A DNA stretch of 64,000 bases. It comes from Burkholderiales bacterium 70-64 (GTDB taxonomy: Bacteria > Pseudomonadota > Gammaproteobacteria > Burkholderiales > Burkholderiaceae_E). Shown here piece after piece: positions 51,496 through 64,000 of this stretch. A program made the translations under genes and the position numbers. Below the pieces are notes generated by a model, which saw nothing but the letters and a program-made list of their open reading frames with translations, ran no database searches and was not told the origin of the DNA. Within the stretch, counting starts at the first letter, position 1. Every line of letters begins with the position of its first letter. The stretch covers positions 1 through 64,000 of the forward strand of contig MKUQ01000025.1 of NCBI GenBank assembly GCA_001898645.1, read 5' to 3'.

Positions 51496-51537
51496 CGGTC
51501 GGTTGCTCCTGTGGGTGGGTTCGGGTACCGCCCGGCT

Positions 51538-53007
51538 TCAGCCGAGCCGCACCGGTACGAAGATGCGCACGTCGCCCCGCTGCACCAGCAGGGCCAGTTG
51601 CCGCGCATCGCCGTTGACCAGCGAGCGCAGTTGCTCCACCGTGGCGACGGCCGTGCCGTTGACCGACAGGATCACGTCGCCCGGCTCGATGCCGGCGCGC
51701 GCGGCCGCGCCCGTGACCTGCTCGACCACCAGGCCGCCGCGCAGGTGGGTGACTTCGCGTTCCTGCGGCGCCAGCGGGCGCACCGCGATGCCCAGGCGCG
51801 CCTCGCTGCGTTCCGGGGCGTGCTGGGCGAGCTCCTCGCTGCCGGCCGGCGCTTCGGCGAGCACGGCGGTGAGCTTCTGGCGCTTGCCCTGGCGGATCAC
51901 CTCCATCACCACGCGATCGCCCGGCTTGGCCTTGCCGACCATGGCGGCCAGGTCGCCGGAGCGCTCGATGCGCACGCCGTCCAGGCTCAGCACGACGTCG
52001 CCGGCGCGCAGCCCGGCTTTCTCGCCCGCGCTGCCCTCGGCGACGCTGGAGACGAGCGCACCGTTGGGGCCGTCGAGCCCGAACGACTCGGCCAGGCCCT
52101 GGTTGAGCTCCTGCACGGTGACGCCGAGCCGCGCGTGACGCACGCTGCCGGTGGCCAGGATCTGGTCGCGGATGCGCACCGCCACGTCGATCGGGATGGC
52201 GAACGACAGGCCCTGGTAGCCGCCGGTGCGCGAGTAGATCTGCGAGTTGATGCCGATCACGCGCCCGCTCGCGTCGAACAGCGGGCCGCCCGAGTTGCCG
52301 GGGTTCACGGCCACGTCGGTCTGGATGAACGGCACGTAGGCGTCGCCGGGCAGCGCACGGCCCTTGGCGCTGACGATCCCCGAGGTGGCGCTCTGCTCGA
52401 AGCCGAACGGCGAGCCGATGGCGAGCACGTAGTCGCCCACCGCCAGCTGCGAGGGGTCGCCCAGCTGCACCGTGGGCAGGCCGCTCGCGCGGATGCGCAG
52501 CACCGCCACGTCGGTCGCCGCGTCCACGCCGAGCACCCGCGCCTCGAACTCGCGCCGGTCGGCCAGCTTCACGGTGACCGTGCGCGCGTCGCGCACCACG
52601 TGCGCGTTGGTGAGCACCACGCCGTCGGCGCTGACGATGAAGCCCGAGCCCTGCCCGTACGTCGGGGCGTCGCCGCGCGGCATGGGCGGGATCGGCAAGC
52701 CCCGGTAGAAGCGGAAGAAGGGGTCGCCGCCGGGATCGGGGGCGTTCTGCGGGCGCGCCGCCGGCGTCGAGCCTTCGACCGTGATGCCGACCACTGCCGG
52801 GCCGAAGCGCTGGAAGATGGCGCGATAGTCAGGCGCGCCGATGGTGGCCACCGGCGCGGGGGTCGCGGCCGCATCGGCCGCGGGGACCGGCGGGGTCGTC
52901 GCGGCCGAGCCGAACCAGCGGGCCGGATTCAGGCTCCAGCCCCAGGCGGTACCCGCGGTGACCGCACCGGCCGCGGCCAGCGCGACGATCAACGACCTGG
53001 CTTTCAT
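51538..53007 (-). CDS. DegP/MucD-like periplasmic serine protease
   Basis: The 489-residue HtrA protease has an N-terminal signal or anchor (about residues 5-22), the trypsin-like domain with His136 (TNAHVV), Asp166 (ATDVAVL) and Ser239 (PGNSGGPL). Two PDZ domains follow (about 295-385 and 405-485). It degrades or refolds damaged envelope proteins. The linker 30-60 is Ala/Pro-rich. It lies between the sortase system and another two-component pair, strengthening the envelope-stress character of this block. The 96-base spacer to the kinase gene downstream of it has no evident regulator site. Confidence 0.9.
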   Translation of the reverse strand: MKARSLIVALAAAGAVTAGTAWGWSLNPARWFGSAATTPPVPAADAAATPAPVATIGAPDYRAIFQRFGPAVVGITVEGSTPAARPQNAPDPGGDPFFRFYRGLPIPPMPRGDAPTYGQGSGFIVSADGVVLTNAHVVRDARTVTVKLADRREFEARVLGVDAATDVAVLRIRASGLPTVQLGDPSQLAVGDYVLAIGSPFGFEQSATSGIVSAKGRALPGDAYVPFIQTDVAVNPGNSGGPLFDASGRVIGINSQIYSRTGGYQGLSFAIPIDVAVRIRDQILATGSVRHARLGVTVQELNQGLAESFGLDGPNGALVSSVAEGSAGEKAGLRAGDVVLSLDGVRIERSGDLAAMVGKAKPGDRVVMEVIRQGKRQKLTAVLAEAPAGSEELAQHAPERSEARLGIAVRPLAPQEREVTHLRGGLVVEQVTGAAARAGIEPGDVILSVNGTAVATVEQLRSLVNGDARQLALLVQRGDVRIFVPVRLG

Positions 53008-53103
53008 GAGCTCCGACAGACTTCCGGGGGATAGGGGCTTGCGCCCGGATCGGCCACCTTAGGGGCCGCGTCTTAGGCGATGCTTAAGCCCGGGCGCAAG
53101 GGC

Positions 53104-54444
53104 TCACGCCGGCGCGCCGCCCTGGCGCGGCATGCTGACCAGCACGCGCAGGCCGCCGAGCGGCGAACGGTCGAGCTCGATGCTGCCGGCGTGGCGCTCC
53201 ACCACCGCCTTGGCGATCGCCAGCCCCAGGCCGCTGCCGGCGGCGTCGCCGGCGGTGCGTCCGTAGAAGCGGTCGAACACCCGTTCGCGTTCGTCGACCG
53301 GGATGCCGGGCCCGTCGTCGTCGACGCTCAGGCACACCGCGCCGCCGCGCTGGGCGACCTCGACCGCGATGCGGCTGCCGGCCGGCGTGTGGCGCAGCGC
53401 GTTGTCGACCAGGTTGCGCACCAGGCTGTGCAGCGCGCTGGCATCGCCCTGCAGCGGGGCTGCTTCGGGCGCCTTGTACTCGATGTGCGAGCCGTGCGCC
53501 TCGCCGAGCGGCAGGATCTCGGCCACTGCGTCGCCGGCGATGCGCGCCAGGTCGACGTCGGCGGCCTGCGCTGCGGCGGGCGTCGCACGCGCCTGCGGCT
53601 CGCTGCGCGCGAGCGTGAGCAGCTGGTCGACCAGGTGCGCCGAGCGGTCGATGCCGGCGTTGAGCTCGCGCAGCGCCTCGCTGCGCGAAGCCTCGTCGCG
53701 CGCGCGTCCGAGCAGGCCGGCCTGCAGCTTGAGCGCCGCGATCGGGGTGCGCAGCTCGTGCGCGGCGTCGGCCACGAAGGCGCGCTGCGTCTCGAAGGCG
53801 CGGCGCAGGCGCTCGAGCAGGCCGTTGAGCGAGCGCACCATCGGCTCGACCTCGGCGGGCAGGCGGTCTTCGGAGACCGGGTCGAGGCGCTGCGCATCGC
53901 GCCGCTTCAGCTCGGAGGCGATGCGCTCGACCGGCTCCAGCGACTGCCCGACCAGCCACCAGATCGCCAGCGCCACGATGGGCGCGAAGATCAGCAGCGG
54001 CGTGATGCTGCGCAGCGCCGCCGAGGCGGCGATGCGCTCGCGCACCTCGAACGGCTGGCCGACCTGGATCACGCGCCCGCGCGCCAGCGTGCTGTAGACA
54101 CGCCAGCGTTCGCCGTCGGTGACCACGTCGGCGAAGCCCAGCGTGGCGCGCTCGGGCAGCCGCGCGCGCGAGCGGGTGTGCGAGAGGTAGATCTTGGAGC
54201 CGTCGGCGCTCCAGATCTGCACCACGAAATCGAACTGCTCGCGGTCCTCGGGCGGCCCCGGCGGCGGCAGCACGGCGCCCTGGTCGCGCAGCGACAGCGC
54301 CATCTGGCGCAGGTGGTAGTCGAACAGCTCGTGGCTCTCGTTCAGCACGTAGCGGTAGCTCACCGTGCCGATGACCACCTCGGCGAGGATGAACAGCGGC
54401 AGCAGCGACAGCAGCAGCCGCGCGCGGATCGACGTCCCCTTCAT
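53104..54444 (-). CDS. sensor histidine kinase (QseC/TctE-like)
   Basis: The 446-residue membrane kinase has helices near residues 9-28 and about 160-180, a short periplasmic sensor and a HAMP region. The H-box is VADAAHELRTPIAALKLQ, the N-box RNLVDNALRHTP, and the G-boxes DDDGPGIP and GSGLGLAIAKAV. Its ATG overlaps the regulator's stop in ATGA. The signal is unknown. The divergent DegP-like gene is on the same strand downstream and could be in its regulon. Confidence 0.87.
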   Translation of the reverse strand: MKGTSIRARLLLSLLPLFILAEVVIGTVSYRYVLNESHELFDYHLRQMALSLRDQGAVLPPPGPPEDREQFDFVVQIWSADGSKIYLSHTRSRARLPERATLGFADVVTDGERWRVYSTLARGRVIQVGQPFEVRERIAASAALRSITPLLIFAPIVALAIWWLVGQSLEPVERIASELKRRDAQRLDPVSEDRLPAEVEPMVRSLNGLLERLRRAFETQRAFVADAAHELRTPIAALKLQAGLLGRARDEASRSEALRELNAGIDRSAHLVDQLLTLARSEPQARATPAAAQAADVDLARIAGDAVAEILPLGEAHGSHIEYKAPEAAPLQGDASALHSLVRNLVDNALRHTPAGSRIAVEVAQRGGAVCLSVDDDGPGIPVDERERVFDRFYGRTAGDAAGSGLGLAIAKAVVERHAGSIELDRSPLGGLRVLVSMPRQGGAPA

Positions 54445-55118
54445 CGATCTTCCTGCGCGTCGGTTCTCGGGACGAAGTAGCCGACCCCGCGCACGTTCTG
54501 GATGAAATCGTGCCCGAGCTTGCGCCGCAGGCCGTGGATGTAGACCTCCACCGCGTTGCTCTCGATCGATTCGCCCCAGCCGTAGAGGCGGTCCTCGAGC
54601 TGCGAGCGCGAGAGGATCGCGCCCGGGCGCAGCATGAGCGCCTCCAGCACGGCGAACTCGCGCGGCGACAGCGTCACCGGCTCGCCGTCGCGGCTGACCT
54701 CGCGCGTGGACGGATCGATGCGCACGCCGCGATGCTCGAACACCGATTCGCCGCGCCCGGCGCTGCGGCGCAGCAGCGCGCGTATGCGCGCGCCGAGCTC
54801 CTCGAGGTCGAACGGCTTGACCAGGTAGTCGTCGGCGCCGGCATCGAGGCCGGCCACCCGGTCGGACACCTCGTCGCGCGCGGTGACGATCAGCACCGGC
54901 GTCGTGTCGTGGCGCCCGCGCATGGTGCGCAGCAGCCACACGCCGTCGCGCCCCGGCAGGCCGAGATCGAGCAGCACCATGTCGAAGCGGCCGGCCGACA
55001 GGGCGGTGTCGGCCGCCTCCGCATCGCGCACCCAGTCGACTGCATAGCCGTCCTGGCGCAGGGCGGTCTGCACCGCCTGTCCGATCATCCGGTCGTCTTC
55101 GACGAGAAGCACTCTCAT
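54441..55118 (-). CDS. OmpR-family response regulator (QseB/TctD-like)
   Basis: The 225-residue regulator begins MRVLLVEDDRMIGQAVQTAL. The acceptor Asp is in MVLLDLGLPGRDG (about residue 51) and the Lys in DDYLVKPFDLEEL. The winged helix has LSPREFAVLEALMLRPGAILSRSQLEDRLYGWGESIESNAVEVYIHGLRRKLG. The ATG at 55118 is preferred to a GTG at 55130. It is coupled to its kinase by ATGA. Confidence 0.88.
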   Translation of the reverse strand: MRVLLVEDDRMIGQAVQTALRQDGYAVDWVRDAEAADTALSAGRFDMVLLDLGLPGRDGVWLLRTMRGRHDTTPVLIVTARDEVSDRVAGLDAGADDYLVKPFDLEELGARIRALLRRSAGRGESVFEHRGVRIDPSTREVSRDGEPVTLSPREFAVLEALMLRPGAILSRSQLEDRLYGWGESIESNAVEVYIHGLRRKLGHDFIQNVRGVGYFVPRTDAQEDR

Positions 55119-55256
55119 GTCATCCGCCACAAGCCACGCGGCTCCGTCCGTGCAGGCGGACGGCCGTCACGTCCGGCCCTGGCCACTCTCCGGAGGATAC
55201 CGTGTCCGGCGGGGTGAGCATGCCCGGCGCGGGGACGATCGGAGTGTTGACACGCC

Positions 55257-56930
<1,674 letters not shown>

Positions 56931-57023
56931 CGAAGCATGTTCCTGTCGAATCGAGAGAGCCGCCGGGCGTGCGCCGGTGCCCGCCGGGCCCGGCGCCCGT
57001 GCGCCCGGACGTATCGACGCGTC

Positions 57024-57497
57024 CTAGCGGCGGTGGCGATCGAGCACCGACAGGCGGCGCAGCACCACCAGCGCGACGATGGTCACGCCGACGGCGACGA
57101 TCAATTGTCCCATGGCCACCGCCATGCCGACCGCTGCCGACAGCCAGATGGTGGCGGCGGTGGTCAGGCCGCCGACCTTGCCGCCGCTGCCGCCGTCGCT
57201 CCTGAAGATGGTGCCCGCGCCGAGGAAGCTCACCCCGGTGACGATGGCCGCGGCCACGCGCAGGGGGTCGATCTCGACGCTGCCGTGCGCATGCAGGTAG
57301 TCGGGCGACGCCACGGCGACCGCCATGAACAGCGCGGCCGCGCCTGCCACCAGCGTATGGGTGCGAAAGCCCGCCGGCTTGTTGGCCAGCTCGCGCTCGA
57401 AGCCGATGAAGCCGCCCAGGACCATGGCCAGCACCACCTGGCCGATGATCACCAGCTGGGTCAGCCAGTCGTGGTCGATCAGCATGAGCTGTGACAT
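57024..57497 (-). CDS. MgtC/SapB family membrane protein
   Basis: This 157-residue inner-membrane protein has about five helices and the MgtC core phrases GGFIGFERELANKPAGFRTHTLVAGAAAL, VTGVSFLGAGTIFR and GGLTTAATIWLSAAVGMAVAMG. Family members are linked to growth at low Mg and to inhibition of the ATP synthase in some pathogens, but many environmental relatives have no known role. The Arg-rich C-terminus is short. It is divergent from the ketopantoate reductase-like gene by 73 bases. Confidence 0.9.
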   Translation of the reverse strand: MSQLMLIDHDWLTQLVIIGQVVLAMVLGGFIGFERELANKPAGFRTHTLVAGAAALFMAVAVASPDYLHAHGSVEIDPLRVAAAIVTGVSFLGAGTIFRSDGGSGGKVGGLTTAATIWLSAAVGMAVAMGQLIVAVGVTIVALVVLRRLSVLDRHRR

Positions 57498-57570
57498 CGG
57501 ATTTCCATGTGATCGATTATGCCGCCCCGCTACGCTCTGGCATATTCGCAGCGGAAAGGAGGAATGAGCG

Positions 57571-58494
57571 ATGAAGATGCTGTTCCTGGGCGCCGGCGGC
57601 GTCGGCGGCTATTTCGGCGGGCGCCTGGCCGAGGCGGGCGCCGACGTGACCTTCCTCGTCAGGCCGGCGCGCGCGGAGAGCCTGCGGCGCGACGGCCTGC
57701 GCATCCGCAGCCCGCTCGGCGATGCGCAGCTGGCGGTGAAGACCGTGACGGCCGATGAGCTGGCGCCGCAGTACGACCTGGTCGTGCTGGCGCCCAAGGC
57801 CTACGATCTCGACGATGCCATCGCGGCGGTGGCACCGGCCGTCGGTGCGCACACCCACGTCCTGCCGCTGCTCAACGGCATCGCCCACATGGACGCGCTG
57901 GACCGGCGCTTCGGGCGCGAGCGGGTGCTGGGCGGAGCGGCGCACATCGGCGCCGTGCTCGAGCGCGACGGGACGGTGCGCCAACTCGGGGAGCTGCACG
58001 TGCTCATCGCCGGCGGCCGGGATGCGCAAGCCGCGGGCGCGGCGGCCGAGTTCATCGCGGTGTGCGCGCGGGCGCGCTTCGATGCGGTGCTGTCGGCCGA
58101 CATCGAGACCAGCCTGTGGGAGAAATGGGTCCTGCTCGCCACGCTGGCGGGCATCACCACGCTGGCGCGGGGCTCGATCGGCGAGATCATGGAGACGCGC
58201 GACGGCGAGCGCCTGATCCGGCAGCTGCATGCCGAATGCGCAGCGGTGGCCGCCGCTGCAGGCGTCGCCATCGCGCCGCAGGTGCACGAGCGCACGCTGG
58301 CCATGCTCACGCGGCGCGGCTCGAGCTTCACCGCCTCGATGCTGCGCGACCTGCAATCGGGCCGGCGCACCGAGCACGACCACGTGTTGGGCGACATGCT
58401 GGCGCGCGCCGACGCCTTCGGGCACGACGCCCCGGTGCTGCGCGCCGCCTACTGCCACCTGCAGGTGCAGGCGGCGCGGAGGGCAGGCAATTGA
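57571..58494 (+). CDS. ketopantoate reductase-family protein (PanE/ApbA-like)
   Basis: The 307-residue NADPH reductase has the N-terminal [25 protein letters not shown] nucleotide motif, the active-site Lys in [24 protein letters not shown], and LLNGIAH. Its C-terminal substrate segment reads [13 protein letters not shown], where PanE usually has TEID-like. A 2-dehydropantoate or related 2-oxoacid substrate is likely. GGAAAGGAGG precedes the ATG. Its stop overlaps the PPK2 start as TTGA. Confidence 0.85.
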   Translation: MKMLFLGAGGVGGYFGGRLAEAGADVTFLVRPARAESLRRDGLRIRSPLGDAQLAVKTVTADELAPQYDLVVLAPKAYDLDDAIAAVAPAVGAHTHVLPLLNGIAHMDALDRRFGRERVLGGAAHIGAVLERDGTVRQLGELHVLIAGGRDAQAAGAAAEFIAVCARARFDAVLSADIETSLWEKWVLLATLAGITTLARGSIGEIMETRDGERLIRQLHAECAAVAAAAGVAIAPQVHERTLAMLTRRGSSFTASMLRDLQSGRRTEHDHVLGDMLARADAFGHDAPVLRAAYCHLQVQAARRAGN

Positions 58495-59254
58495 AGCGCA
58501 AGGACTACGAGCAGGCGCTCGAGCCGCTGCAGCTCGAGCTCAACGACCTGGCTCACTGGCTGCAGCACACCGGCCGGCGCATGCTGGTGCTTTTCGAAGG
58601 GCGCGACGCCGCGGGCAAGGGCGGGGTCATCCAGGCCATCGCGCAGAACCTCGAGCCGCGCCAGGTGCGCGCGGTCGCGCTGCCCAGGCCGGGCGAGCGC
58701 GAGCGCACGCAATGGTACTTCCAGCGCTACGTCGCGCACCTGCCGGCCGCCGGCGAGCTGGTGCTGTTCGATCGCAGCTGGTACAACCGTGCCGGAGTCG
58801 AGAGGGTCATGGGCTTCTGCAGCGACGCCGAGTACGCGCTGTTCCTGAAGCAGGCGCCGCTGTTCGAGCGGATGCTGGTCGACGACGGCATCCTGCTGTA
58901 CAAGTACTGGCTCGCCGTGGACCAGGTCCACCAGGAGGAGCGCTTCGCCGAGCGCGCCGAAGATCCCTTGAAGCGCTGGAAGCTCTCGCCGATCGACCTC
59001 GAGGCGCGCCGGCGCTACGTCGAGTACGGCAAGGCGCGCGACGCCATGTTCGAGGCCACCCACACGCGGCATGCGCCCTGGCACGTGGTCGAGTTCGACG
59101 ACCAGCGCGTGGGGCGGCTGAACCTGATCCGCCACCTGCTCGACCAGGTGCCCGACGTGCGCGTGCCCGAGACGCTGCTCGATTTCCCGCCGCTGCCGGG
59201 CAAGCCGGCGAAGGAGCGCTTTGCCGGGCCGGTCAAGCCGATCAGGGGGCGCTA

Positions 59255-59258
<4 letters not shown>
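58491..59258 (+). CDS. ppk2: polyphosphate kinase 2 family protein
   Basis: The 255-residue single-domain PPK2 transfers phosphate between polyphosphate and nucleotides. Walker A is [10 protein letters not shown] (about residues 37-46), Walker [13 protein letters not shown], and the lid region has [27 protein letters not shown]. It has one PPK2 domain, and class I is most likely. No ATG lies at the beginning; a TTG at 58491 that overlaps the panE-like stop is proposed, with GGAGGGCAGG upstream. The product is otherwise complete. Confidence 0.88.
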
Positions 59259-62359
<3,101 letters not shown>

Positions 62360-62406
62360 GGTGGCTGAATGAGGCGGCGGACGATGTCGTATCTTCCGGG
62401 GCATCC

Positions 62407-63618
62407 ATGAAGATCCCACGCTTCGGTCGCCGCACCGTCCTCACGATCGCGCTTGCCGCGCTGGCGGCCGCGGGGCTCGCCTTCGGGTTTCGCACGCCGG
62501 CGCCGCTGGTCGATACCGCGGAGGTCGTGCGCGGCCCGTTCCGGGTCTTCTTCGAGGAGGAGGGCCGCACCCGGGTGAAGGATCTCTACGAAGTGTCGGC
62601 GCCGATCGCCGGCCGCCTGCGCCGCGTGCAGCTCGAGCCGGGCGACCAGATCGCGCCCGGCGACCTGCTGTTCACGATCGAGCCGCTGGTGGCGGCGCCC
62701 CTCGACGCGCGCGCCCTCGCCCAGGCGCAGGCGAGCCTGGAGCGCGCCGAGGCGGCGCTGAACGAGGCCGGCACGCGCCGGCAGGCCGAGGAGGCGCGCG
62801 CCGGGCTGGCCACCGCCGAGCTGGCGCGCATCCGGCCGCTGGCCGCCGACGGCCACGTCTCGAAGTCGGCGCTCGATCGCGCCCGCACCGAGGCCGACGG
62901 CGCGGCCGCTGCGCTGCGCTCGGCACGCTTCGCCGTCGAGGTGGCGCGCCACGAGCGCGACGTGGCGCGCGCGGCGTTCACCAGCGGGCGCAGCGGCGCG
63001 GCGCAGGCGATCCGGGTCACCTCGCCGATCGAGGCCACCGTGCTCAAGCGGCTGCGCCAGAGCGAGGGCACCGTGGCCTCGGGCACGACGGTGCTCACCC
63101 TCGGCGATCTCGACAGCCTGGAGGTCGAGGTCGACGTGCTCTCGCCCGACGCGGTGCGGCTGAGCCCGGGCACGCCGGTCGAGCTGGAGCGCTGGGGCGG
63201 CGACGGCGTCCTGCCCGGACGCGTGCGGCGCATCGAGCCGGCCGGGTTCACCAAGGTGTCGGCGCTCGGCGTGGAGGAGCAGCGCGTGTGGGTGATCGTC
63301 GAGCTCGACGGCGCGCGCGAGGCATGGCGGCGGCTCGGCGATGCCTATCGGGTGGAGGCGCGCTTCGTCGTCTGGCAGGGCGACGACGTGCTGCAGGTGC
63401 CGGCGGCGGCGCTGTTTCGCGAGGGCGAGCGCTGGGGCGTCTACGTGCTGGAGGGCGGGCGGGCGCGCTACCGGGCGGTCACGCCGGGGCGGCGCAGCGG
63501 CCTGCTGGCCGAGGTCGCCGAGGGCCTGGCGGCCGGCGAGCAGGTGCTGCTGCATCCCGGCCAGGAGATCGCCGACGACGTGCGCGTGCGGCCGCGCCGG
63601 CATGCCGCCGGCAGCTGA
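62407..63618 (+). CDS. HlyD-family periplasmic adaptor protein
   Basis: The 403-residue membrane fusion protein has an N-terminal anchor (about residues 10-28), a lipoyl/barrel-sandwich half VSAPIAGRLRRVQLEPGDQIAPGDLLFTIEP (60-95) and an Ala-rich coiled-coil hairpin (about 100-195). The second lipoyl half is IRVTSPIEATVLKRLRQSEGTVASGTTVLTLGD, followed by beta-barrel and membrane-proximal domains. It connects an inner-membrane transporter to an outer channel; no TolC-like gene is in view. It lies 47 bases after the permease gene and completes the export set. Confidence 0.9.
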   Translation: MKIPRFGRRTVLTIALAALAAAGLAFGFRTPAPLVDTAEVVRGPFRVFFEEEGRTRVKDLYEVSAPIAGRLRRVQLEPGDQIAPGDLLFTIEPLVAAPLDARALAQAQASLERAEAALNEAGTRRQAEEARAGLATAELARIRPLAADGHVSKSALDRARTEADGAAAALRSARFAVEVARHERDVARAAFTSGRSGAAQAIRVTSPIEATVLKRLRQSEGTVASGTTVLTLGDLDSLEVEVDVLSPDAVRLSPGTPVELERWGGDGVLPGRVRRIEPAGFTKVSALGVEEQRVWVIVELDGAREAWRRLGDAYRVEARFVVWQGDDVLQVPAAALFREGERWGVYVLEGGRARYRAVTPGRRSGLLAEVAEGLAAGEQVLLHPGQEIADDVRVRPRRHAAGS

Positions 63619-63738
63619 ACGCCGGCGTCCGCTGGCGATGGCGGTAGTCGATCGCGGTCGACAGGGGTCGGCGGCGATGGTTACCGGTGATCGGTATCGG
63701 TTGACGGTGACCGTCAGGAACGCCGCGGCCGCGCTCGG

Positions 63739-63752
63739 TTGATCTGAATCAA
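63739..63752. promoter_or_regulatory. perfect FNR/Anr box TTGAT-N4-ATCAA
   Basis: TTGATCTGAATCAA exactly matches the FNR-type consensus. It lies 105 bases before the fixA/etfB-like start in an otherwise GC-rich spacer. A -10-like CATAAT appears at 63819-63824, about 74 bases from the box centre, further than the usual -41.5 position. The leader may be long or the start site elsewhere. Anaerobic control of the downstream gene is implied. Confidence 0.7.
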
Positions 63753-63857
63753 GAACATCGCGCCGGAGCGCAAAAACCATGGCCGGGAGGCGCGCGCCGA
63801 TCTTGTGAGGATCGGAGCCATAATGGTAAAACGGTACCGAAATACCGGAGCCGCCCC

Positions 63858-64000
63858 ATGGGTATGCACATCGTCGTCTGCATCAAGCAGGTGCCCGACT
63901 CGAGCCAGATCCGCGTCCACCCGGTGACTAACACCATCATGCGCCAGGGCGTGCCGGCCGTGGTCAATCCGTTCGACCTGATCTCGCTCGAGGAGGCGCT
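63858..64000 (+). CDS. fixA: electron transfer flavoprotein beta subunit (FixA/EtfB-like), partial
   Basis: Only the first 47 codons are present; the gene runs off the window. MGMHIVVCIKQVPDSSQIRVHPVTNTIMRQGVPAVVNPFDLISLEEA is the N-terminus of an ETF beta subunit. The phrase MHIVVCIKQVPDSSQIRVHPVTNTIMRQGVP is characteristic of FixA proteins of bifurcating FixABCX complexes and anaerobic beta-oxidation ETFs. GGAG lies 8 bases before the ATG at 63858; the second ATG at 63864 is also possible. A perfect FNR box lies upstream. Confidence 0.82.
   Translation, partial: MGMHIVVCIKQVPDSSQIRVHPVTNTIMRQGVPAVVNPFDLISLEEA

Overview
The window is a high-GC stretch (mostly near 70% G+C by eye) of a proteobacterial chromosome, densely coded on both strands. 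The gene set (quinolinate-route NAD synthesis, an NsrR-type regulator, a CpxRA/Spy-like pair with a perfect CpxR box, a dedicated 'marine proteobacterial' sortase system, YaeQ, RlmJ, EttA, and a FixA/EtfB-type flavoprotein behind a perfect FNR box) suggests a betaproteobacterium of the Rhodocyclales/Burkholderiales kind with facultatively anaerobic respiration. The genus cannot be fixed from sequence alone. I see no rRNA, tRNA or CRISPR array.

Layout. 0-1.8 kb: a ParD-like antitoxin fragment, a hydrolase-LuxR fusion and a frameshifted hypothetical gene. 2-5.8 kb: nadA-nadC facing nadB. 5.9-6.6 kb: a Phd/YefM-PIN toxin-antitoxin pair behind a dyad operator. 6.6-13.7 kb: P450, two small envelope proteins, an ArnT-like glycosyltransferase, a cardiolipin synthase-like protein and a MetE-C-terminal-like enzyme. 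13.8-17.0 kb: a lower-GC accessory island with a tightly overlapped operon of an OLD-like AAA ATPase (DUF3696 type), a PIN-like RNase and an ATP-dependent RNA ligase, plus a 30-codon coupled ORF. A decayed IS630-type transposase lies beside it. This island is the best candidate for an undescribed (probably defence or RNA damage/repair) system.

17-24 kb: a TPP enzyme, a flavoprotein dehydrogenase, cytochrome b561, an acyl-CoA ligase and a quinone oxidoreductase-like protein. 24-27.8 kb: ferredoxin, an unusual cbb3-type haem-copper oxidase with a CcoS-like N-terminal extension, two monohaem cytochromes c and an NsrR-like repressor, behind a dyad that overlaps a possible -10. 27.8-28.2 kb: a nested set of palindromes. 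28.2-32.3 kb: a copper-handling cluster (SCO protein, membrane protein, DUF2946 protein, OprC-like receptor). 32.4-41 kb: RlmJ, a DUF1993 protein, class III alcohol dehydrogenase, a Pot-type polyamine ABC transporter and a UvrD-like helicase.

41-55 kb is an envelope-stress block: CpxAR-like kinase/regulator with divergent Spy-like chaperone, YaeQ, a SEC-C protein, the sortase with its VIT/vWA target and dedicated two-component pair, a DegP/MucD-like protease and a third two-component system. 55-63.6 kb: EttA, MgtC, ketopantoate reductase-like protein and PPK2, then an ABC/FtsX/HlyD export system. The window ends inside fixA/etfB.

Dispersed short palindromic repeats (GAACGTG-type hairpins and a GGGTGAACAGGCCC motif) sit mainly between convergent or adjacent genes and recur in the nested structure at 27.8-28.2 kb.
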